DNA of 46,394 bases, from positions 1 to 46,394 of the forward strand of contig CAKRJP010000019.1 in NCBI GenBank assembly GCA_934351835.1. The letters are read 5' to 3'. The position numbers and the translations under genes are program-made. This document shows positions 31,228 through 41,100 of the stretch, piece after piece (position 1 is the first letter of the stretch; each line of letters begins with the position of its first letter). The stretch comes from an uncultured Lachnospiraceae bacterium. Lineage in GTDB: Bacteria; Bacillota; Clostridia; Lachnospirales; Lachnospiraceae. The notes beneath the pieces are model-generated. The model saw only the letters and a program-made list of their open reading frames with translations, was not told where the DNA came from and did not search any database.

Positions 31228-32082
31228 ATGAGTATACAGATTATTATAGATTCTGCATCGGATATTTCAAAGGAGAAAGTAAAAGAGTGGGGAGTGAAGG
31301 TACTTCCACTTAAGACCAGATTTGGAGATGAAGAATATCTGGATGGAATAACGATTACCCATGAGGAATTTTTTGAAAAATTAATTGAGACAGATGTAAT
31401 TCCGCAGACCAGCCAGGTGTCACCGTATGATTTTGAACAGGTATTTGAAGAAGTAAAAGAGATGGGAGATCAGGTGCTTTGCCTGACATTGTCGTCAAAA
31501 TTATCAGGAACTTACCAGAGTGCAAAGATTGCCGCTGAGGATTACGAAGACTGTGTGAAGATCGTGGACAGTGAAAACGTATGTATCGGAGAACTGATTT
31601 TGGTGGAACTGGCAGTGCGATTAAGAGATGCAGGCAAGACTCTGGAAGAAATGGTTAGGATTCTGAATGAAGAAAAGAAACATATCCGTGTGGTGGCATT
31701 GCTGGATACTTTGGAATATTTGAAAAAAGGCGGACGTATTTCCAGTACAACAGCATTTGTAGGAACTATGTTGTCGATCAAACCGGTCATTGCTATCGAA
31801 GATGGTGAGGTTAAGATGCTTGGAAAAGCACGAGGATCTAAAAATGGTCACAACATTTTGACTGAGCAGGTGGAAAAGGTCGGCGGGATTAATTTTGAGA
31901 AACCGTTTAGTCTGGCATACAGTGGACTTTCCGATCATATGCTCCGCAAATATGTCAAAGATCATGAAAAACTATACATAGACCATTGTACGGCCGAAGA
32001 ACTTCCGGTATGTACGATCGGGAGCACGATCGGAACCCATGTGGGGCCGGGAGCAATTGCAGTGGCATTTTTTACGAAATAG
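31228..32082 (+). CDS. DegV family fatty-acid-binding protein
   Basis: The 284-residue protein matches DegV/FakB: IIIDSASDISKE at the start, TSQVSPYDFEQVFEE, the fatty-acid contact segment LSSKLSGTYQSAK, LEYLKKGGRIS and the end GSTIGTHVGPGAIAVAFF. Members hold a fatty acid for phosphorylation by the kinase FakA, allowing use of outside fatty acids. No fakA gene is seen in this window. ATG 31228 follows AAAGGAG. It heads a set with marR and a DUF362 ferredoxin gene. The last 40 bases of the gene are duplicated just behind it. Confidence 0.92.
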   Translation: MSIQIIIDSASDISKEKVKEWGVKVLPLKTRFGDEEYLDGITITHEEFFEKLIETDVIPQTSQVSPYDFEQVFEEVKEMGDQVLCLTLSSKLSGTYQSAKIAAEDYEDCVKIVDSENVCIGELILVELAVRLRDAGKTLEEMVRILNEEKKHIRVVALLDTLEYLKKGGRISSTTAFVGTMLSIKPVIAIEDGEVKMLGKARGSKNGHNILTEQVEKVGGINFEKPFSLAYSGLSDHMLRKYVKDHEKLYIDHCTAEELPVCTIGSTIGTHVGPGAIAVAFFTK

Positions 32083-32125
32083 AAGACCGGGAGTAATTGC
32101 AGTGACATTTATACGAGATAGAAGA
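32047..32125 (+). repeat. Tandem duplication of the degV 3' end
   Basis: Copy 1 (32047-32086) contains the last 12 degV codons and stop; copy 2 (32087-32125) follows directly with the same CCGGGAG-AATTGCAGTG-CATTT-ACGA-ATAGAAGA order and about five differences. Copy 2 is not translated with degV and ends next to the marR start region. Confidence 0.8.
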
Positions 32126-32148
32126 TAATGGCAGCAAAAGGTGAGAGT

Positions 32149-32613
32149 ATGGATTACAAGGAAGAATTATTATATGCCTGGATCAAGATGTCAGTAAGTA
32201 TCAGGGGTAACCGTATCCTTTCAGAACGTTCTTTTAATGAAAGTGTAATTTGCAGCATGTTATACAGACAGCAGGAGAAGGATGGGGAACAGTTGACTGC
32301 CACGGATATCTGTGAACGGACAAAACTTTTAAAATCCCAGGTGAACCGCATACTGAATGAGATGGAGCGTCAGGAAATGATTGAACGAATCCGAAGCAAA
32401 GAAGATAAGCGGAAAATCTATATCAGTTTAAAAAAAGAATATATAGAGACTTATCTGGAGGAACATGCGAAAGTAATGCGGATCATGGATGTATTTTCAG
32501 AAAAGATGGGTAAAGAAAAGATGAAGAGCCTGACGGCACTGATGTGTGAAGCAGTGACAGTGGTAGATGAGTATCATGAAAATCGTGTGCAAACAGAGAA
32601 AAACATGTTATAA
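32149..32613 (+). CDS. MarR family transcriptional regulator
   Basis: This 154-residue protein has a winged HTH of the MarR type (residues about 45-95: LTATDICERTKLLKSQVNRILNEMERQEMIERIRSKEDKRKI, with the wing at SKEDKRK) flanked by dimerisation helices. ATG 32149 is preferred because AAAGGTGAG lies just before it; an in-frame ATG at 32128 has no good site. It lies between degV and the DUF362 gene, all in one direction. The palindromic repeats at the degV promoter fit a MarR dimer, so self-regulation of this set is likely but inferred. Confidence 0.85.
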   Translation: MDYKEELLYAWIKMSVSIRGNRILSERSFNESVICSMLYRQQEKDGEQLTATDICERTKLLKSQVNRILNEMERQEMIERIRSKEDKRKIYISLKKEYIETYLEEHAKVMRIMDVFSEKMGKEKMKSLTALMCEAVTVVDEYHENRVQTEKNML

Positions 32614-32668
32614 TTGTGTCAATTAGGTGTTGTACCAAAAGGAGCAGAAAGAAAGGACTGATACGATT

Positions 32669-33784
32669 ATGGAAAAATCACAGGTTTATTTTACGACTTT
32701 TAAAGCAACGATGAATGAGAACTTGCTTCAGAAATTGCATAGACTGATGAAGACGGCTGGATTTGAGAATATTGATTTTCAGGAAAAATATGCAGCAATC
32801 AAAATACATTTTGGAGAATATGGAAATCTTGCATTTTTAAGACCGAATTATGCAAGAGTTGTGGCAGATTATGTAAAAGAACTTGGAGGTAAACCATTTC
32901 TTACAGACTGTAATACTTTATATGTCGGAAGCAGAAAGAATGCGTTGGATCATTTGGAGACAGCATATATTAATGGCTTTTCACCATATCAGACAGGATG
33001 CCATGTGATCATTGGCGATGGCTTGAAGGGAACAGATGAAGCAATCGTTCCGATTGATGGTGAATATGTAAAAGAGGCGAAGATTGGTCAGGCAATCATG
33101 GACGCCGATGTATTTATTTCTCTGACTCATTTTAAAGGGCATGAGACGGCTGGATTTGGCGGTTCCATCAAAAATATCGGTATGGGTTGTGGATCAAGAG
33201 CTGGAAAGATGGAACAGCACTGCGATGGTAAGCCGAGTGTAGATCAGAGTAAGTGTGTGGGATGCGGAGCCTGTTCAAGAATTTGTGCACATGGAGCACC
33301 GATTATCAAAGATGGTAAGGCAACGATCGACCATGAGAAATGTGTGGGATGCGGAAGATGTCTGGCAGTCTGTCCGAAGGATACGATCGCAGCAGATTTC
33401 AGTGATTCTGTTGCAATGTTGAATTATAAGATGGCAGAGTACAGTTATGCGGTATGTAAAGACAGACCTTGTTTCCATGTATCTTTAATCTGTGATGTCT
33501 CTCCAAACTGTGACTGTCATGCGGAAAATGATATTCCGATCATTCCGAATGTAGGTATGCTGGCCTCTTTTGATCCGGTAGCATTGGACCAGGCATGTGC
33601 CGATCTGTGTAATCAGATGCCTGTCATTGAAGGCAGCGAACTGGATAAGAATATCAAAGAGATGGGGCATGAACATCACGATCATTTCCATATGACACAT
33701 CCGGATGCTGAATGGGAGACCTGTCTGGAACATGCAGAGAAGATTGGTCTTGGAAGCAGAACTTACGAACTGCATACAATTTAA
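32669..33784 (+). CDS. DUF362 domain protein with two 4Fe-4S ferredoxin motifs
   Basis: The 371-residue protein has an N-terminal DUF362 domain (AAIKIHFGEYGNLAFLRPNYARVV, SLTHFKGHETAGFGGSIKNIGMG) and, at about 205-255, two 4Fe-4S motifs (CVGCGACSRIC and CVGCGRCLAVCPK). After DUF362 continues (SFDPVALDQACADL) there is a His-rich segment, GHEHHDHFHMTHPD. Reactions of this family are not well defined; the clusters suggest electron transfer. ATG 32669 with AAAGGA about 10 bases before is chosen; the upstream extension (from 32627) starts outside any ribosome site. It may be controlled with degV and marR. Confidence 0.85.
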   Translation: MEKSQVYFTTFKATMNENLLQKLHRLMKTAGFENIDFQEKYAAIKIHFGEYGNLAFLRPNYARVVADYVKELGGKPFLTDCNTLYVGSRKNALDHLETAYINGFSPYQTGCHVIIGDGLKGTDEAIVPIDGEYVKEAKIGQAIMDADVFISLTHFKGHETAGFGGSIKNIGMGCGSRAGKMEQHCDGKPSVDQSKCVGCGACSRICAHGAPIIKDGKATIDHEKCVGCGRCLAVCPKDTIAADFSDSVAMLNYKMAEYSYAVCKDRPCFHVSLICDVSPNCDCHAENDIPIIPNVGMLASFDPVALDQACADLCNQMPVIEGSELDKNIKEMGHEHHDHFHMTHPDAEWETCLEHAEKIGLGSRTYELHTI

Positions 33785-33807
33785 GAATGTTAAGAGATTG
33801 CACGGGT

Positions 33808-33843
33808 AAATGTCCTTTGGAGTGAAAACTTCGAAGGACATTT
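33808..33843 (+). terminator. Probable terminator after the DUF362 gene
   Basis: AAATGTCCTT (33808-33817) pairs with AAGGACATTT (33834-33843), followed by CTTATG. The T run is short, so it may be weak. The following 108 bases before nfo contain no gene; a plausible promoter there has only weak hexamers. Confidence 0.55.
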
Positions 33844-33951
33844 CTTATGAATAAAAGCATTAAATGGAATCAGTTTCCTTGTGGTAAAAAAGAATATTTC
33901 ATGGTAAGATAATAAGAATGACCGGAACAGAATTATAGAAGGAGAGATCAT

Positions 33952-34785
33952 ATGCTTACGATAGGGACACACATGTCGATCGCGAAAGGGCTTAAAAAGA
34001 CGGCAGAGAATGTTGTGGAGATGAATGCAAATACCATGCAGATCTTCAGCCGGAATCCGCGAGGATCGAACTACAGGGCTTACAGTGAAAAAGAGATTGA
34101 AGATTTTCAGAAAATAAGAAAAGAATATAAATTTGGACCGCTGTTAGCACATGCGCCGTACACGTTGAATCTGGCAAGTGCGAAACCGGAAGTTTATGAG
34201 TTTGCCTGCAATGTGATCCGGGAAGATATTGTGAGGATGGATGCCCTTGAGATGGAAAATCTTGTGTTTCATCCGGGAAGTCATACCGGGATTGGTGTGG
34301 CGGCAGGCATTGAAAATATTGCGAATGGATTGAATCAGGCAATCACAGGGGAAGAATCAATGACGATACTGCTTGAGACCATGTCCGGTAAAGGAACAGA
34401 GGTCGGAAGGACATTTGAAGAATTAAAAGAAATCAGAGACCGCGTGGAGCATCCGGAGAAAATCGGCGTCTGTCTGGACACCTGCCATGTATTTGCGGCG
34501 GGATATGATATTGTAAATGATCTGGATGGTGTGTTGGAAATATTTGACAAAGTGCTTGGACTAAAACTGTTGCGTGCAATCCACCTGAATGACAGTATGA
34601 TGCCGTTTGGCTCCCACAAAGACCGTCATGCGACAATCGGAGATGGCGAGATTGGAATGGAAGCATTGCTGCGTGTGCTGAAACATCCGGCTTTAAAAGA
34701 GTTACCGTTTTATCTGGAGACGCCTCTGGATGATGCAGGGCATAAAAAGGAAATTGAAATGATTCGTGAGGCACTCCATGACTAA
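33952..34785 (+). CDS. nfo: Deoxyribonuclease IV (endonuclease IV)
   Basis: This 277-residue zinc enzyme cuts DNA 5' to abasic sites in base-excision repair. Landmarks are IGTHMSIAKG at the start, NTMQIFSRNPRG, LLAHAPYTLNLAS, LVFHPGSHTG, ICVCLDTCHVFAAGYD-like CLDTCHVFAAGYD, IHLNDSMMPFGSHKDRHATIGDG and FYLETPLDD, which hold the zinc ligands. AAGGAGAG precedes the ATG. It heads a compact run: the tsaA start lies within its last codons. The AlkD-like glycosylase gene elsewhere in the window makes a lesion that this enzyme could process. Confidence 0.95.
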   Translation: MLTIGTHMSIAKGLKKTAENVVEMNANTMQIFSRNPRGSNYRAYSEKEIEDFQKIRKEYKFGPLLAHAPYTLNLASAKPEVYEFACNVIREDIVRMDALEMENLVFHPGSHTGIGVAAGIENIANGLNQAITGEESMTILLETMSGKGTEVGRTFEELKEIRDRVEHPEKIGVCLDTCHVFAAGYDIVNDLDGVLEIFDKVLGLKLLRAIHLNDSMMPFGSHKDRHATIGDGEIGMEALLRVLKHPALKELPFYLETPLDDAGHKKEIEMIREALHD

Positions 34786-35503
34786 CAGAGAAAATCATAA
34801 ATTAGAACTTGTACCGGTGGCATATATCCGGACAGAATTTCCAGAGAAATTTGGAATTCCAAGACAGAGCGGACTGGCGGATACGAAAGGCATAATCCTG
34901 TTTGAACCGGAATACCGCAACCCGGATGCTGTGAAAGGTGTGGAGGAATACTCACATCTATGGCTGATATGGGGATTTTCGGGGAATTCTCCTGAGACAG
35001 AAGGCAGAAATGGGGGAAAACATTTCCGACCAATGGTGAGACCACCGAGATTGGGCGGTAATACCCGTGTAGGAGTGTGGGCGACAAGATCGCCGTTTCG
35101 CCCTAATCCGTTAGGAATGTCTTGTGTGAAACTTGAGAGAATAGAGTACAGTGAAACGGATGGACCGTTGCTTTATGTGGCAGGTGTGGATATGATGAAT
35201 GGTACACCTATCTATGACATCAAACCATATCTGCCATATGTAGACTGCAGAGTGGAAGCAACCGGAAGTTTTTCGGAAGAGAAAAAGAATTATCATTTGG
35301 ACGTGAAGATACCTGATGAATTAGCAGGTCAGATTCCGGAAGAAAAACGGAAAACACTGGTCCAGATTTTGTCTCAGGACCCTAGACCATCGTATCATAA
35401 AGATTCTGAGAGAATCTATGGAATGGAGTATGCAGGGATGAGCATTCATTTTCAAGTAAAAGATCAGATATTATATGTGAGGGAGATTCTATGGAATTTA
35501 TAA
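34778..35503 (+). CDS. tsaA: tRNA m6t6A37 methyltransferase (TsaA/TrmO family)
   Basis: The 241-residue protein has the YaeB/TsaA/TrmO signature ATRSPFRPNPLGMS (about residues 108-121), with PVAYIRTEFPEKFGIPRQ at the start and GVDMMNGTPIYDIKPYLPY. It methylates N6 of t6A at position 37 of some tRNAs with SAM. ATG 34778 overlaps the nfo end by 8 bases, with GAGG 7 bases upstream; the longer frame (34766) lies deeper within nfo. Its stop overlaps the GNAT gene start by 13 bases. Confidence 0.9.
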   Translation: MTNRENHKLELVPVAYIRTEFPEKFGIPRQSGLADTKGIILFEPEYRNPDAVKGVEEYSHLWLIWGFSGNSPETEGRNGGKHFRPMVRPPRLGGNTRVGVWATRSPFRPNPLGMSCVKLERIEYSETDGPLLYVAGVDMMNGTPIYDIKPYLPYVDCRVEATGSFSEEKKNYHLDVKIPDELAGQIPEEKRKTLVQILSQDPRPSYHKDSERIYGMEYAGMSIHFQVKDQILYVREILWNL

Positions 35504-36006
35504 AAGCAAAAGAAGAACATCTGGACCGTATCTGGAAGATGACAGGTATGGCAAAGACACAACTTAAAAATCTGGGACTGGATCAGTGGCAGACCGGCTA
35601 TCCGAGCCTTGAAGTATGGGAAAATGATATCGCAGAGGGAATGGCGTATCTTGCGGTGGAGGATGGCGTGATCCTTGGAGCATTTGCTTACCAGGTGACA
35701 CCGGATATCTCTTATTACGAGATTGAGGAAGGAAAATGGCTGACGAACACACCTTATGCATCCATGCACCGTGTGGTTGTGGCAGATGGAAGTAAAGGAA
35801 AAGGCGTCGCAGGTCAAATGTTTGCCTATGGATTTTCGATGGCGAGAAAAGCCGGATTTGATTCATTAAGGATTGATACTCATCCGGGAAATCTTCCGAT
35901 GCAGAGAGCACTTGCAAAAGCAGGTTTTCAAAAATGTGGTATTATCCATCTTGCGCAAGGCCCGGAAACGGGACATGCAAGGATCGGATTTGAGAGGATA
36001 TTGTAA
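35491..36006 (+). CDS. GNAT family N-acetyltransferase
   Basis: A 171-residue acetyl-CoA-dependent acyltransferase. The acetyl-CoA loop is visible as HRVVVADGSKGKGVAGQMF (about 93-111), followed by the helix and LRIDTHPGNLPMQRALAKAGFQKCG typical of the C-terminal part. Acceptor unknown. It overlaps tsaA at its start and touches dus at its end (TAATG at 36004-36008), so it is translated together with its neighbours. Confidence 0.88.
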   Translation: MEFIKAKEEHLDRIWKMTGMAKTQLKNLGLDQWQTGYPSLEVWENDIAEGMAYLAVEDGVILGAFAYQVTPDISYYEIEEGKWLTNTPYASMHRVVVADGSKGKGVAGQMFAYGFSMARKAGFDSLRIDTHPGNLPMQRALAKAGFQKCGIIHLAQGPETGHARIGFERIL

Positions 36007-36944
36007 TGAGATACTATCTTGCACCTATGGAAGGTGTTACGACAGAAGCGTTCCGGAGGACATATCATGCATGTTTTATGCCGTTTGATAAATATTTTAC
36101 GCCATTTTTAGTTCCACATCTGAAGAAAGGGTTTAATGCCGGAGAACAGAGAGAAATCTTACCGGAAAATAATGAGGGGATGTATACAGTTCCACAGATT
36201 CTGACCAATAATGCAGAAGATTTCTTAAGAACCGTACAGAAACTGGAAAGCTATGGATATGATGAGGTTAATTTAAATCTCGGTTGCCCGTCGAAAACAG
36301 TAGCGAGCAAATATCGTGGTTCGGGATTTCTCGCAAGGCCGGAAGCGTTAGACCGTTTTCTGGATGAAATTTACAGAGGGACGGATGTAAAGATTTCAAT
36401 TAAAACAAGGATTGGGAAGACGGTACCGGAAGAGTTTGAAGATTTGCTCAAGATTTATAATCAATATCCGGTGGAAGAGCTGATCATCCATCCGAGAGTA
36501 CAGCTTGATTTTTATAAAAATCATCCAAATCTGGAAGTGTTTGAAGAGGCGACAAAAAATACTCGGATATCTCTGTGCTATAACGGAGATATTAACACTG
36601 TGGAAGATGCGAAGAAAATAAAAGACAGATTCCCGAATGTGGATAAGCTGATGCTTGGCCGCGGTGTGGTTGGAAATCCACAGCTTTTGGAACAGTTGAA
36701 AATCGCAGAAACCGGAAATGAACCGGAAGGGATTGATAAAAAACGAATCCGGCAGTTCCTCCTGATGCTGGAAGAAGAGTATCAGAAAGTATGTTCCGGT
36801 GATCGGAATGTGCTGTTTAAGATGAAAGAAGTCTGGTGCTATCTTGGAATGCTATTTCCGGGATGTGAAAAGCAGTTGAAGCAGATCCGCAAAGCAGAAA
36901 AACTGGACCGATATCATGAGGCGGTAAATTTTATACTTTTTTAA
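36006..36944 (+). CDS. dus: tRNA-dihydrouridine synthase family protein
   Basis: The 312-residue FMN-dependent TIM-barrel enzyme reduces uridine to dihydrouridine in tRNA. YLAPMEGVTTEAFR opens it; VNLNLGCPSKTVASKYRGSGFL contains the catalytic cysteine of the LGCPS motif; IKTRIG, IHPR and LMLGRGVVGNPQL follow. It is closest in look to the DusB/DusC-like Clostridial proteins, and which tRNA position it modifies cannot be told. It shares an A of the upstream stop codon, the last gene of the nfo-tsaA-GNAT-dus run. Confidence 0.9.
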   Translation: MRYYLAPMEGVTTEAFRRTYHACFMPFDKYFTPFLVPHLKKGFNAGEQREILPENNEGMYTVPQILTNNAEDFLRTVQKLESYGYDEVNLNLGCPSKTVASKYRGSGFLARPEALDRFLDEIYRGTDVKISIKTRIGKTVPEEFEDLLKIYNQYPVEELIIHPRVQLDFYKNHPNLEVFEEATKNTRISLCYNGDINTVEDAKKIKDRFPNVDKLMLGRGVVGNPQLLEQLKIAETGNEPEGIDKKRIRQFLLMLEEEYQKVCSGDRNVLFKMKEVWCYLGMLFPGCEKQLKQIRKAEKLDRYHEAVNFILF

Positions 36945-37011
36945 TTGCAACTGCGAAAGACAGGAATTAGAATGGTAAAGGTGAATTTAACGAAAGAAGG
37001 AAATTAAAAGA

Positions 37012-37932
37012 ATGGAAGAACAATATAGACAGACGCCACCGAGACAGAGGCGGGGAGGTTATGCAGGAGGTTTCTGGCATGTGTGGGGACCGCTTCTCAT
37101 AAAATGGGGAATCGCAGCAATTGTATCTATCCTTGCAATGATAGCTCTTGTTATGGCATACACAGCAAAGAATGAACAGGTTGTTATGAAGGCAATGGAA
37201 AATGAAGACCAGATGCTTGGTATTTATAATAAGATATTTGAACAGTATTTTAGATTTTCTACATTGATCGAAGGAATGGCAGCAGTAATTACAATTCCGG
37301 TTATGATGTGGATGTTCCACAGAGACCGTGTGGCTGAGAAACAGCAGGGGATTTTACCGGCAAAGAAAGCTCCGGTATATAAGTATGTGGCCTCACTTTT
37401 GATGGCACTGGCACTTAGTATCGGACTTAACAATCTGATTATCATCGGTAATTTCTCTAGTTACAGTGAAACTTACCAGAATACGATGGATGCCCTTTAT
37501 TCCGCAGCATTTCCGATTCAGCTCATTTCTCTTGGAATTCTGATTCCCATCTGTGAAGAACTGGTTTTCAGAGGGCTGATCTACCAGAGACTGAAAGCGT
37601 CAGGAACTGTGATGTCAGCAATGTTATATTCGGCAATGGTTTTTGGTCTGATGCATGGAAATATGGTTCAGATGTTATATGGATTCTTGTTGGGGTTGTT
37701 GCTTGCCTGGATTTATGAAAAATATGGTTCTGTATGGGCACCGATTACGGCACATATTGTCATGAATATTTTCTCTGTAGTTGCAACACAGTATAAGATT
37801 TATGATTTTCTGGCAAAAGACATTCGCTATATTGGCGGTGTGACGGTGGTATGTGCAGCAATCGGAGCATGTATGTATCTGGTAATTCAGAGAATAGGTG
37901 ATGATTCTCCGGAAACATCTGAGAATTTCTAA
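37012..37932 (+). CDS. CPBP family intramembrane metalloprotease
   Basis: The 306-residue membrane protein has the Abi/CPBP motifs: EELVFRGLIYQRL (about residues 183-195, first metal-binding Glu pair), FGLMHGNMVQMLYGF and ITAHIVMNI. About seven or eight hydrophobic segments are present, with a basic N-terminal tail (RQTPPRQRRGG). Related enzymes (Rce1 type) process prenylated proteins or bacteriocins; no bacteriocin gene is near. It stands alone between dus (67-base gap) and a terminator. Confidence 0.88.
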   Translation: MEEQYRQTPPRQRRGGYAGGFWHVWGPLLIKWGIAAIVSILAMIALVMAYTAKNEQVVMKAMENEDQMLGIYNKIFEQYFRFSTLIEGMAAVITIPVMMWMFHRDRVAEKQQGILPAKKAPVYKYVASLLMALALSIGLNNLIIIGNFSSYSETYQNTMDALYSAAFPIQLISLGILIPICEELVFRGLIYQRLKASGTVMSAMLYSAMVFGLMHGNMVQMLYGFLLGLLLAWIYEKYGSVWAPITAHIVMNIFSVVATQYKIYDFLAKDIRYIGGVTVVCAAIGACMYLVIQRIGDDSPETSENF

Positions 37933-38017
37933 AAATGTGAGTTTTGTTTTGAAATTTATAGTTCGAAAAACAAGATACAATTTAAGAAAACTTGAAAAAT
38001 TCAATAAAAAACATAGA

Positions 38018-38064
38018 AAATTCAATCAATTGTCGAATAATCTGACAACTGGTTGAATTTTTTT
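38018..38064 (+). terminator. Intrinsic terminator before the glt operon
   Basis: AAATTCAA (38018-38025) and TTGTC pair with GACAA and TTGAATTT (38053-38060), followed by a run of seven T (38058-38064). It ends the CPBP gene transcript immediately before the gltB promoter. Confidence 0.75.
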
Positions 38065-38066
38065 GC

Positions 38067-38095
38067 TTTACAACGATAAAGAATCGTAGTATAGT
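38067..38095 (+). promoter_or_regulatory. gltB promoter with inverted repeat in the spacer
   Basis: TTTACA (38067-38072), 17 bases, then TATAGT (38090-38095). The spacer holds ACGAT (38073-38077), five bases, ATCGT (38083-38087), a perfect inverted repeat well placed for a repressor or a spacer-binding activator. Confidence 0.65.
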
Positions 38096-38125
38096 GAGAA
38101 AAAAATAAAAGAAGGGGCAATGCAT

Positions 38126-41100
38126 ATGAATGAACAGGATATGAGCAGACAGCAAGGCTTGTATCGTTCCCAGTTTGAACACGATAACTGTGGTATCGGT
38201 GCAATTGTGAACATTAAAGGTAAGAAGACCCACGATACAGTGGTGGATGCATTAAAGATAGTTGAAAATTTAGAGCATAGAGCTGGCAAGGATGCCGAAG
38301 GTAAGACAGGTGACGGAGTCGGAATCTTATTACAGATTTCCCACAAGTTTTTCTCCAAAGTCTGTAGACCTCTCGGCATCTTTTTAGGTTCTGAGAGAGA
38401 TTACGGTGTGGGAATGTTTTTCTTTCCTCAGGACGAGTTGAAAAAGAACCAGGCAAAAAAGATTTTTGAAGTCATCGTTAAAAAAGAAGGAATGAATTTC
38501 CTTGGATGGAGAGAAGTGCCAATCAAAGAAGAAGTACTCGGAAGCAGAGCAAGAGAATGCATGCCATGCATCATGCAGGGATTTATTGAGCGTCCGGCAA
38601 AAGTAGAGAAAGGTCTGGAATTTGACCGACGTCTATATGTTGTACGCCGCATTTTTGAACAGAGCAGTGATGAGACCTATGTGGTATCACTTTCCAGCAG
38701 AACAATCGTATACAAGGGAATGTTTTTGGTAAATCAGCTTCGGTTATTCTTTGAAGATCTTCAGAATCAAGATTACGATTCAGCAATCGCGATCGTACAT
38801 TCCAGATTCAGTACAAATACAAATCCAAGCTGGGAGAGAGCACATCCATATCGTTATCTGGTACATAATGGCGAAATCAATACCATCAAAGGAAATGCAG
38901 ATAAGATGCGTGGTCGTGAGGAGAATATGAAGTCAGAACATTTAAAAGGTGAACTTCATAAGGTCCTTCCGGCAATCAATGTGGCAGGATCTGATTCGGC
39001 GATGCTGGATAACACCATTGAATTTATGGTGATGAGTGGAATGGATCTTCCACTTGCAGTGATGATTGCAATTCCGGAGCCGTGGGCAAATGACAAGAGC
39101 ATGTCACAGGAGAAAAAGGATTTCTATCAGTACTACGCAACCATGATGGAACCTTGGGATGGACCGGCGTCTATCCTGTTTACGGATGGAGACTGTATGG
39201 GAGCAGTTCTTGACAGAAACGGACTCCGACCATCCAGATACTATATTACCAGTGATGATAACCTGATTCTTTCTTCAGAGGTGGGTGTATTGGATATCGA
39301 CCCGGAAAAGATTCTTGTGAAGGAGAGACTGCATCCTGGAAAAATGCTTCTGGTAGATACTATCAAGGGTAAAGTGATTGATGACGAAGAACTGAAAATG
39401 ACCTATGCAAGAAGACAGCCATATGGAGAATGGCTGGATGCAAATCTGGTGCAGCTGTCAGATCTTAAGATCCCGAATCAGAAAGTAACTTCTTATACAC
39501 CTGAAGAATGTAGCCGCTTACAGAAAGCATTTGGATACTCATATGAAGAAGTAAAAACATCAATCCTTACCATGGCGAAAAACGGTGGCGAGGGAACCGC
39601 TGCAATGGGTATTGACGCTCCGTTGGCGGTATTGTCTGAGAAACATCAGAACCTGTTTAACTATTTCAAACAACTTTTTGCGCAGGTAACAAATCCACCG
39701 ATCGATGCAATCCGTGAGAAAGTCGTAACTTCTACAACGGTATATGTTGGTCAGGACGGAAATCTTCTGGAAGAAAAAGAAGAAAACTGTAAGATGCTGA
39801 AAGTGAATAATCCGATTCTTACAGAGACAGATCTTTTGAAGATAAAAAATATGAAACAGGATGGATTTAAGGTGGCAGAGATTGAGATGGTTTACTATAA
39901 AAACTCCAGTCTGGAAAAAGCCATTGACTATCTGTTTATTGAAGTAGACAGAGCAATTCTGGATGGTGCAAATATCCTGATCCTTTCAGACAGAGGTGTG
40001 GACGAATACCATGTACCAATTCCGTCACTGTTAGCATTGTCAGGACTTCAGCAGCATCTGGTAAGAACCAAGAAGAGAACGTCTGTTGCAATTATCCTGG
40101 AAACAGGAGAACCCAGGGAAGTTCATCATTTTGCAACACTTCTTGGTTATGGTGCATGTGCTATCAATCCATATCTGGCACATGAATCAATCAAACAGTT
40201 GATTGATACGAACATGTTGGAAAAGGATTACTATGCAGCCGTAGAAGATTATAATCAGGCCGTACTGAGCGGTATTGTAAAAATCGCATCGAAAATGGGT
40301 ATCTCAACAATCCAGTCATATCAAGGTGCAAAGATTTTTGAGGCAATCGGACTGAAGCAGGAATTTATTGATAAATACTTTACAGACACCGTCAGCAGAG
40401 TCGGAGGAATCGGTATCGAAGAGATTTCAAGTGATTATACCGCACGCCATTCGCAGGCATTTGACCCATTGGGACTGGAAGTCGATATGACGCTTAACAG
40501 TGTGGGACAGCATAAATTAAAGAGTGGCGGAGAAAAACATCTCTATAATCCGCAGACAATTCATACTCTGCAACTTGCAACCAGACTGGGCGATTATGAG
40601 TTATTCAAACAATATACCGACATGGTCAATAAAGAAGGTGCACACATTAATCTCAGAGGTCAGTTAGATTTTGTGTATCCGGAAAAAGGAGTACCGATTG
40701 AGGAAGTCGAGAGCGTAGATGAAATTGTGACGAGATTTAAGACAGGAGCGATGTCTTACGGATCTATTTCCAAAGAGGCACATGAGACTCTGGCAATTGC
40801 CATGAACACCTTGCACGGTAAATCAAACAGTGGCGAGGGTGGTGAAGAAATCGAGCGTCTCGGAACGAACCGTTGTTCTGCGATCAAACAGGTGGCATCC
40901 GGAAGGTTTGGTGTAACTTCCCGGTATCTCGTAAGCGCACAGGAAATTCAGATTAAGATGGCACAGGGGGCAAAACCTGGAGAAGGTGGACATTTACCTG
41001 GAGGAAAAGTATATCCGTGGATTGCAAAGACCAGACATTCCACACCGGGTGTGAGCCTGATTTCACCTCCGCCGCATCATGATATTTATTCCATCGAAGA

